This document shows positions 55,590 to 64,000 of a stretch of DNA of 64,000 bases, piece after piece. The position numbers and the translations under genes were made by a program. The stretch covers positions 19,147 to 83,146 of the forward strand of contig JAREIK010008119.1 of NCBI GenBank assembly GCA_029783825.1, read 5' to 3'. Source of the DNA: Sapria himalayana. Taxonomy: Eukaryota; Streptophyta; Magnoliopsida; Malpighiales; Rafflesiaceae. Under the pieces are notes generated by a model. That model was not told where the DNA came from, searched no databases, and saw only the letters and a program-made list of their open reading frames with translations. Each line of letters begins with the position of its first letter. Positions within the stretch are counted from its first letter, which is position 1.

Positions 55590-56600
55590 GACTAAAAGAT
55601 TTAAACCTATTCTGTCTAGGTTATCTACTAGTGTGTTTGCCTCCCTGTAAATGTGTATTAATGAAGCTTTTAATTCAATAATATGATTTATAATTTCTTC
55701 TAAATCCTCCTCATACCTCTAGAGAATTCTTCTATTGGTGACTATATCTACTAGTAACTTTGAATCCACCTAAATTTGAATGTTTTTAAATTCTAATTTT
55801 TTACATATATCTAATCCAGTTTTCAAGGCTTTTATTTCTGGTTCGAGAGCTGAAGAGGCTACGCAAGAAAGAGTAAAGGCTTTCATTACTCTCCCTTTCG
55901 AGTCTCTTATTACACCTCCCCCTCCTGCAATTCTGGTATCCCTATTGAAGCTACCATTTGTATTAAGAGAGAGCTTGCCTACCGGGGGACTATTCCAGCT
56001 TATTCTTTTGGCACACTGTTGATTATTAATTTTAAACGTAAGGTCCCATGTCCTCTCATCCATCTTATCTAACTTCTCTTTGTTTATTCTTATTGTTTTA
56101 TAATCGATATATTTCTTATCTCTTTTCTAATATCTTTTATTATTTCTATTGAATTCATCCTTATGTTTTCAAATCTACTTTTATTTCTAGCTTTCCATAA
56201 GCACCAGATTATTACATGTGGTAGTTTTTGATTGAGCCAAGTTCTAGTGGGATTTTTTGTAGGTTTACTTCCCCATTTTTTAAGTCTATCTATTAGTCCA
56301 TCCTCTTTTTGCTTAATTGGTTTGCTTCTTCCAGCTCTTTCCAGACTTCAACTGTAATTATACCTTTAGAGAATAAGTGATCCATTGATTCTACAGCTTT
56401 AGAGCAGCATTCACATCGTGATGCCAATTTTATACATTTTCTTTATACATTCGTGTCTACTGGTAAGGCATTTACAAGGGCCTTCCATATAAGAGAGCAC
56501 ATTTTCTGAGGAACATTCTCTTGCCAAACCCATTTGAATATCATTTGGGTAGGTTTTTGTTCCTAACCAATTCCTTTACTGACTTTAAGGTGAAATTTCA
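55590..56600 (-). pseudogene. LINE F fragment: zinc region and RNase H of ORF2
   Basis: On the minus strand the piece starts in the segment before the zinc region (FTLKSVKE-like, at ~56590). It passes a decayed zinc region near 56430 and a WCLWKARNKS-like segment, and contains RNase H at 55770-56063 (RISWNSPPVGKLSLNTNGSF, GGGGVIRDSKGRVMKAF, LEPEIKALKTGLDIC), then VDSKLLVDI and HIYREANTLVDNLDRI after a stop. The first catalytic Asp is Asn. It belongs to the D/E type. Both ends are truncated: the 5' side abuts satellite, and the 3' side ends inside RNase H without UTR. Confidence 0.83.
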
Positions 56601-56932
56601 AATTATCCTTTTTTTTTCTTATCCTTGTTATTCTTCTTATTCTTCCTATTATTTTAATTCATCTTATTCTATCTTTTTCTTCTTATTCTTCGTATACTTT
56701 TATTCATATTATTCTTCTAAATCTTCTAATAATTCATTTTTTTTATTCTCGTTATTCTTTTTATTCTCCTAATTCCTTTTATTCTCCTATTCTTTTTATT
56801 ATTCTTATTATTCTTATTCTTCTTTTAATTATTCTTCTTCTTATTCTTTTGATTATTATTATTTACCTATTCTTATAATTCTTTAATTTTTCTAATTATT
56901 CTTATTATTCTTATTCAACTTATTATTCTTCT
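56601..56932 (-). repeat. Satellite block 5 (TTCTTATTC on + strand)
   Basis: A 0.33-kb degenerate array whose purine strand is the minus strand, the sense strand of the adjacent LINE G. It begins at the 3' end of G and ends at the truncated 5' edge of F. Confidence 0.9.
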
Positions 56933-58617
56933 TTTTTAAATTCGCTTATTAATTATACCCTCTCTTTCGCCGGAGGAATTCCATCAATACAAGCTACATC
57001 TACCCATGACCCCTTTTACATCCTTTCTTATTAACATAAAAAAAACTTTATTTGTAGTTTAACATATGTGCAACTTTGAACCATCTTCTATTTGCCTAGA
57101 TCTCTTTTAGCCACTACTTGTAGATATTTCCTGGGACACAATTCATTGGTTGTTTTGTCTACCTAATCCTCTTCTTCCCTTATTATCCCTACTGAATTTA
57201 CCAAAAGACTCCTTTCCTTGAACTTCTGTACATTTGTAGCAACCACCATCTTGCAACAAACACAAGCACAATTCCTATATTCTACCCATTTCCTATATTC
57301 TAGCCATTTCCCATTTGTCCCTTCCCCCAAAATTAATTATTGCAACCCACAATCCAACCTAGACTACTGAACATAAATATGTCCTTGACGCGGTCCTCTG
57401 CAGCCTACCTTTTGTCCCCTTTCTTCCAGGTAGAAGTGCTCTTCTGCCAATAGCTTAAAACAGACACCTACTTTCACACTTACAGACTTGACCATTACAG
57501 ACTCTTTACTACCACACTTACCATATAGACTCTTTAATTACATAACTCCATAGAGACCCATTCAGCTTATAGACTCCTTTTATAGTAGCAGCATACTACT
57601 GCCTTGCTTCCGCTCAAATTTTATACCCATTCTACCATTACAGACTTCTTATTATACACCTTACTACCGCACATTATATAGCATAGCAGCATACTACTAG
57701 AAAGTAAATACTCCACTACTCAGTTACTAAGTCATCCTCAGACACTACCTAATACAGAGCACCCAGATGCCATTTATTCAGACAATGATGATTACCTGTG
57801 TGTTGCTAACTTGCCTACAAAATTAAAAATACTACCCTTTTACCAAATTGCCCCTACCCTTATTCAGTACTACCTGCCCAATTCCCTAGCCACCCCATGT
57901 TTTCAATACATAATAGAAACAGAAAAAATAAGCTATAATGTTAAATTCTTCTAGCTTCATACTTTCCTTTTCCTTCCTCTGGTCTTTTTTCTCCTAAAAT
58001 TTTGAACACAAATCATTTGAGATTTATTTGTGTAGTTGATTCTAATCCTGCTCTCGTCATGCATTAACACAAAAACATTCTTTTGCACAGAAGGCTATTC
58101 CCCACCATACAAAAGGAACCCATTGGAAAACTCCTTATAAGTTATTCCTATATTCTTCCAACCTTACCAATCATAACCCACCATCACCCCATGTAAATAC
58201 CCTTACTCAATATCTCTAATATTCTAGCCTTATTGACCATTATATAAGGAAATGTGAATCTATCCAGCCTGGCCAAACCTTTTTACCTATCCGGCATTGT
58301 TCCTTCATCATACTCAATATCCCCTTTAAGAAGGCCTATTCTAGCTGAATTATCTGCCTGTGCATTTGCCTACCTCTATATATGTAGTATATCTGCATTC
58401 GATTCTTTCATAAGATTTCATATTATCTCAAAGTATTCTTCATGCTTCCACGCTATTATTTTTTAGCTACTAGATCCACCATTATTGTAGAATATACCTG
58501 AATTTGTAAATTTTTTAACCCTAACTCAGTGCTAAGCTATAGACTTCTTTTTAAAGCACAGATTTCGGAGTGTAATGCTGAGGATAGCTCACAAACAAGA
58601 GTAAATGCCTCACAAGA
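56933..58617 (-). mobile_element. LINE G, 5'-truncated (RNase H end plus 3' UTR)
   Basis: A minus-strand fragment that begins inside RNase H (FTLVCELSSALHSEICALKR) next to satellite block 6. It runs through the 3' UTR (58183 to ~57015) to the family 3' terminus: AAAGGGGTCATGGGTAG, GGAATTCCTCCGGCGAAAGA, GAGGG, TTAATAAGC and an A-rich tail at 56933, followed by satellite. A large 5' truncation like this is usual for target-primed LINE insertion. Confidence 0.82.
58184..58617 (-). pseudogene. LINE G ORF2 remnant (C-terminal RNase H)
   Basis: Minus-strand pieces: SSALHSEICALK (second acidic residue present), NLQIQVYSTIMVDLV (third Asp changed to Tyr), a YFEIIWNLMKES segment, then HIY and, after a shift, ANAQADNSARIGLLKGDIEYDEG. 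The D/E-like tail (FPYIMVNKARI) ends at a TGA at about 58184. Nothing upstream of RNase H is present. Confidence 0.75.
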
Positions 58618-61534
58618 TTATTATTCTTTTTATTCTTCTTATTCTTCTTATATTTTTATTCTTCTTATTCTTATTATTGTTCTTAATCATGTTATTCTTC
58701 TTATTCTTTTTATTCTTCTTAATCCTTTTATTATTTTATTCTTCTTAATCTTCTTATTTTACTAAGACTTCAAATTCTTTTAATTGTTCTTATTCTTTTT
58801 ATTCTTCTTATTAATTTTAATCTTCTTATTCTAATTATTCCCACTATTCTTTTTATTATTATTATTTTTCGTATTCTTCTTATTCTTCTATGACGTCTAA
58901 TTATTCTTATTTAGCTTATTTTTGAAAATATACTTAGTATTATTATTCTACTTATTTTTCTAATTCTTCTTAATTTACTGATTCTTCTTATTTTTAAGAT
59001 TCTTTTATTCTTCTGATTCATATTATTTTCTAATTATTCTTATTCTTATTATTCTTATTCTTCTTATTTTATTATTTTTGGTATTCTTATTATTATTCGT
59101 ATTCTTCTTATATTTCTTATTATTCTTATTCTTTTTTATTCTTCTTATTCTTTTTTTACTGCAATGCCTTTTATTGTTCTTATTCTTTTTATTCTTTTTA
59201 TAATTGATATACTTTTTATACTTTTTATTCTTATTATTTTTCTTATATATCTTATTCTTCTTATTCTTATAATTATTTTGATTCTTCTTTTTATTCTTAT
59301 TCTTCTTATTCTTCTTATTCTTCTTATTCTTCTTATTCTTATTATTCTTTTTATTCTTCGAATTCTTCTTATTTTTCTTATTCTTCTTATTCTTCTTATT
59401 CTTCTTATTCTTTTTTTTTCTTTTCATTCTTTTAATTCTTTTTTTTGCTTATTTTTCTTATTCTTCTAATTCTTCTTAATTTTTATTTCATTTATTCTTC
59501 CTAAGCTTCTTATTCTTCTTATTCATTTTATTATTATTTTTCTTCTTATTCTTCTTATTCTTAATCATTATTATTATTATTTGTATTATTCTTATTTTTC
59601 TTATTCTTCTTATTATTCTTATCCTTCTTATTCATCTTATTTTTAATTTTTTTCTTCTTATTCTACTTATTCTTTTTATTCTTCTTATTCTTCTTATTAT
59701 TCTTATTTTTGTTATTTATCTTATTCTTTTTATTTAATTATTCTTATTCTTCTTATTTTTCTTATTCTTCTTACTCTTCTTCATCTTCTTATATTTATTA
59801 TTCTTCTTATTCTACTTATTCTCTTATTCTTCTTATTCTTCTTATTCTTCTTATTCTTCTTAATCTTCTTATTCTTCTTATTCTTATTATTCTTATTATT
59901 CTTCTTAGTCTTATTATTCTTCTTATTGTTCTTATTTTTCTTATTCTTGTTATTCTTTTTATTCTTCACATTCTTCTTATTCGTCTTATTCTTATTATTT
60001 TTCTTATTCTTCTTTATTGTTCTTATTCTTCTTATTGTTCTTATTCTTTTTATTCTTCACACTCTTCTTATTTTTCTTAATCTTTTTATTATTTTTATTC
60101 TTTTTAAATCTTCTTATTCTTATTATTATTTTTTTTTTCTTATTCTTCTAATTTTTCTTATTCTTTATTTTTTATAAGTATTCTAATTCTTCTTATTCTA
60201 ATTATTCTTCTAATTATTCTTATTCTTCTGATTTTTCTTATTCTTCTTATTCTTCATATTCTTCTTATTATTTTTATTCTTCTTATATTTTTATTCTCCT
60301 TATTTTTTTATTCTTGTTTTGCTTCTAATTTTTCTTATTCTTCTTATTCTACTTATTCTACTTATTTTTCTTATTCTTATTCTTTTTATTCTTCTTATTC
60401 TTCTTATTCTTCTTAATTTTCTTATTCTTCTTATTCTTCTTATTTTTCTTATTATTCTTATTCTTCTTTTTACCCATATTCTTCTTCTTATAATTCTACT
60501 TATTCCTATTATTTTATTTTTTTTATTTATCGTATTCTTATTTTTTTATTCTTCTAATTCTTCTTATCTTTCTTATTCTTATTATTTTTCTTATTCATAT
60601 TATCCTTTTTATTCTTCTTATTCTTCTTATTATTTTCTCATTCTTATTATTATTCTTATTATTCTTATTATTCTTATTCTTCTTATCCTTCTTATTCTTC
60701 TAATTCTTCTTATTCTTCTTATGCTTCTTATTCTTCTTATGCTTCTTATTCTTCTTATTCTTCTTATTCTTCTTATTCTTCTTATTCTTCTTATCCTTCT
60801 TAATTATCTTATTCTTCTTATTTTTCTTATTATTCTTATTTTTCCCCATATTGTTCTTCTTCTTATAATTCTACTTATTCCTATTATTATTATTCTTTTT
60901 ATTCATCTTATTCTTATTTTTTTATTCTTCTAATTCTTCTTATCTTTCTTATTCTTTTATTTTACTTATTCATGTTATTCTTCTTATTCTTCTTATTATT
61001 TTCTCATTCTTATTATTATTCTTATTATTCTTATTATTATTATTCTTCTTATGCTTCTTATTCTTCTTTTTTTTATTCTAATTCTTCTTTATCTTTTTAT
61101 TCTTCTCATTCTTATTATTCTTCTTATTTATCTTATTCTTCATTTACTTCTAATTCTTCTTTTTCTTCTTTTTCTTCTTTTTCTTCTTATCCTACTTATT
61201 CTTCTAATTTCTACTTATTCTTCTAATTTTTCATATTCTTCTTATTTTTCATATTCTTCTTATTCTACATAATCTTCTTATTCTTCTTATTCTTTTTATT
61301 CTTTTTATTATTCTTATTCTTCTAATTCTTTTTTTTTTCTTATTCTTTTTTTTCTTATCATTCTACTTATCTTATTATTTTTATTAATCTTATTCTTCTT
61401 ATTTTTCTATTCTTCTGATTCTTCTTATCCTTCTTATTCCTATTATTCTTCTTATTCTTGTTATTCTTCTTATTCGTCTTATTCTTCGTATTCTTCTTAT
61501 TTTTCTTATTCTTCTTATTCTTCTTATTCTATTA
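58618..61534 (-). repeat. Satellite block 6 (TTCTTATTC on + strand)
   Basis: A 2.9-kb degenerate array following the 3' end of LINE H on its sense strand and ending at LINE G. Long stretches near 59310-59410, 59825-59880 and 60710-60790 are almost perfect 9-base repeats, less diverged than the other blocks. A ~250-base portion with ACTTATTCCTATTATT and TTCTTCTTATAATTCTACTT occurs twice (about 60480-60700 and 60850-61035). Open frames in it (up to 204 codons on +) are Leu/Ile/Phe repeat artefacts. Confidence 0.93.
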
Positions 61535-63032
61535 TTTTTTTAAGAGTGTTTATTTATTAATTACCCTCTCTTTTGGCGGAGGAATACCTTTTTTACAAAC
61601 TAGAAAACTACCCTTTAGCCCTCTTACACCCTTAACCAATTCCTAGATGACTTGAAAATAGAAAGTAAATTATGATCTATGAATTCTTTATACGAGGGCC
61701 CTTATTGCGCCAGCGTCTCTATGTTACAATCTTGAAGTTGCATTTATGTAATTGCTCAACTCCATACGGACATGTATTTTGCATTTGCCCCACATTGCCT
61801 CTTTGATGCTCTTTATGTTCTCTAACTCTTAGTTTTGGAAGGTTTGATGTCCCTTATCTGCTCCTCCTTGTTTAGTTTTATTTTCCTCTCTAATACATGC
61901 AACCAAAGATACATTCCAACATAGAATTTTTTTCATATATACCTGTATTTTGCTGCTGATTTCCAATATCTAATTTCTCCACTTTATCTATTTCAGCCTT
62001 TTGTAATTCAAATCCTTTTGAGAACATTGAGATGATTGATTGATCTTTAAGGATCTTTGAGCCAATGTGAGCTTTTTCTGGAATTTCCAGCTTAGAGTAC
62101 AGCATATCCTATTCTATACACCAACCTCCTTATACTCCGTAGCCTCCATTCTGAATTTTCTGCCTTTGTAAGTGAAGCCCTGCGCTCTTTTATCCTTCTT
62201 TTCATTTGTGTGGAACGCGAGAGATATCCTTGAATGCATAATCTTCTTTCCATATTTCTATCTTCAGTATCGTATTTGTTTCAATCTTGTGGCAACTTGG
62301 AATTTCCTGCATACAACCAGAAATTCTTTATGTTATTGCACCCAATTTCCCCTTTCCCTTATGTTTTAAAACATCATAGTTCAAGAGGTTTCCCTTCTTA
62401 TCGTTTCTGGTGTCTTTTCCATTGTTCCTGTATTCTCTTTGCATTTGTATCTTTATCTATTGCTGGACTTGATCTTGATGTGCTATTACAGCATACCGTT
62501 GAATCCAGTCGTGTATCCTTTGTTCTTCTTCCATGTCACTTTGAGACAGACTTCTTTACTAACTTGTAGACTTACATACATAATACAGACATCACATAAA
62601 AAGTCCTCTATAACACAGACTTTAACACCGATTTTAACACCGACTAACATAGACCTCCTTAGACTCATTTAATTCTTAAAACAGGCATAAAAAACCCTTT
62701 ATAACATAGACTTCCAGACCAATCAAGCAAAACCGAAATATATATACCCCATGACATAAACATCTAAACCAAAAAGCTTAACCATATTGTCCAGCTTTGC
62801 TCTGTTCTCTTTCTTATATCTGCAAAAAAGATAGCCTACATTCCTAACATTTATATTCCTATCTCTATTCTATCCCATTTTATAGAGTAATTTTATTACC
62901 ATATCATCTTCTTAACCATTCTATTTAAGTGAGAATTTCCCCTCAAGGCCGGGTAAATTCTTTAACAAGCTGTATCATTATCTAAAATGGTTAGAAATAC
63001 AAAAGCAAGCAAAGTAAAGGTGAAAATAACTT
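61535..63032 (-). other. LINE H 3' UTR and conserved 3' terminus
   Basis: Non-coding; short frames here have no support from the other copies. The terminal ~100 bases are conserved with A, B, C2, D, E and G. GGTATTCCTC and GAGAGGG flank CGCCAAAA as in the other copies. Confidence 0.75.
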
Positions 63033-64000
63033 TCAATGGATTTCTCTAATCCTCCTAATGTAATTAGTTTCTTTACTATCTAAATTTATTATACCATTAT
63101 ATTTTTTCGGTAAAAAACCTTCCTTAAATTCTTGATCACCTATCTTTTTACCCTCTTTGGCTAAACCGTCAGCTAATGCATTTGTTTCTCTAAAATATGT
63201 TTTATGTTATAGTCTAATGATTTTAATTCATGTTGTATTTCTTCTATTTCCTCATCGTATCTCCATGTTGAATCTTTTCTATTAATTAAGTGAACTAGTA
63301 TTTTTGAATCTATTTGAATATCTATGTTTTTAATGTTTAATTTTTTGCATAATATAATACCTTCTCTTAATGCTAAAATCTCAGCATGAAGAGCTGTTGA
63401 AGCTGAAATCTTTCTAGTAAAAGCTAATATTAGCTTTCCTTCCACGTCTCTGATTTCTCCTCCTCCTCCAGCTGCTCCTATGTCTCTATCAAAACTACTA
63501 TCTGTGTTTAATGCTAATCTTTCTTTCGGTGGTTTTTCCCATTTTATACCCATGAATTTAAATAGTTTTGGTTGTTTCTTTTTTAGCTTCCAATGATTTA
63601 TAATGTCTCTATCTAAGCTCTTATCCTGTGAATCTATAGGATGAATTTCTGAAAGTTTTCGTGTTTCCTCCTTTATCTTTTTCCAGATTTCCTCTATAAT
63701 CATATTTCTACCTTCAAATCTATGGTAGTTTCTAGCCTTCCAAATGCACCAAACAGCTATTAGCGGAACATTATTTTTAATCCATTTCTGAGCAGGACTT
63801 GACATTTTTGTTTAAGCCATTTTGAAGTCTGCTTTTTAGGTTACTATATTCATATTTTATATGTAATTCTATTCCTAATTTCTTCCATATTTCAGCTGCA
63901 ACTTTACCTTTTGAAAATAAGTGATCTAGTGTTTCTATCTCATATGCACAACACTCACATCTAGATACTAGTTGAACACCTTTATTTTTTATATTTGTTT
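63033..64000 (-). pseudogene. LINE H ORF2, C-terminal part (zinc region and RNase H)
   Basis: From the window edge: GVQLVSRCECCAYEIETLDHLFSKGKVAAEIWKKLG (Cys/His region), a frameshift near 63830, then 210 open codons (63173-63805): PLIAVWCIWKARNYHRFEG, KWEKPPKERLALNTDSSFDR, GGGGEIRDVEGKLILAF, LHAEILALREGI and IQIDSKILVHLI. After one more frameshift, ETNALADGLAKEGKKIGDQE follows, and the end is SKETNYIRRIREIH with TGA at 63033-63035. All four acidic RNase H positions are present, although the usual Gly after Asp is Ser (TDSS). With only about two frameshifts visible, this copy is relatively young. Confidence 0.87.

Larger units (their letters stand above)
61535..64000 (-). mobile_element. LINE H, 3' part (continues beyond window)
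   Basis: A minus-strand LINE of the A/C2 type. It enters from the right edge in the zinc region, has RNase H and a 1.5-kb 3' UTR, and ends with the conserved terminus (AAGGGTGTAAGAGGGCTAAA, GGTATTCCTCCGCCAAAAGA, GAGGGTAATTAATAAATAAA, CACTCTTAAAAAA) at 61535, directly followed by satellite block 6. Length and 5' end cannot be judged from this window. Confidence 0.88.

Noticed and set aside
55780..56022. Plus-strand 80-codon frame over LINE F
   Set aside because: Exact antisense of the RNase H segment encoded on the minus strand.

Overview
This is nuclear DNA of a flowering plant. It is dominated by L1-type LINE retrotransposons of the plant lineage whose second ORF ends in an RNase H domain. 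The LINEs are embedded in a simple satellite built on a 9-base unit (GAATAAGAA on one strand, TTCTTATTC on the other). I found no intact host protein-coding gene, no rRNA gene and no convincing tRNA gene.

Layout: satellite (1-2430); full-length decayed LINE A, + (2431-8840); satellite (8841-10330); a gene-poor ~10.1-kb island of higher GC and high complexity that looks like plant mitochondrial DNA and has a ~77-bp inverted repeat near its two ends (10331-20428); satellite (20429-21719); full-length LINE B, + (21720-28063); satellite (28064-31338). Next comes a nest of LINEs, all +. An old 5'-truncated copy C1 (31339-32749, 39211-39685, 52949-54113) was split by LINE C2 (32750-39210) and by LINE D (39686-43018 and 49890-52948). 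D was itself split by the youngest copy, LINE E (43019-49889), which has a perfect 18-bp target-site duplication. After a short unique stretch there is one end of a CACTA-type DNA transposon (from 54329) and an AT-rich stretch. The right part of the window is on the opposite strand: LINE fragments F (55590-56600), G (56933-58617) and H (61535 to the window end), separated by pyrimidine-strand satellite (56601-56932 and 58618-61534).

Full-length elements are about 6.3-6.9 kb: a 5' UTR with a short tandem motif; ORF1 (DUF4283 RNA-binding region plus CCHC knuckle); ORF2 (APE-type endonuclease, reverse transcriptase, Cys/His zf-RVT region, RNase H); a ~1-kb 3' UTR; and a conserved ~90-nt 3' terminus. 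ORF1 and ORF2 overlap by 8 nt (ATGnnTAR) in all five copies where the junction is present. Every copy carries stops or frameshifts, so none is autonomous as read; E is closest, with all catalytic motifs visible but a few frameshifts.

The most striking pattern is that each LINE 3' terminus not interrupted by nesting (A, B, G, H) runs directly into the satellite, and the purine-rich satellite strand is always the LINE sense strand. The next LINE along has the same orientation. This suggests that LINE tails seed the satellite, and that the satellite is then a preferred, orientation-imposing target for further LINE insertion. Names A-H are local labels. Boundaries are read by eye and may be off by a few to tens of bases.
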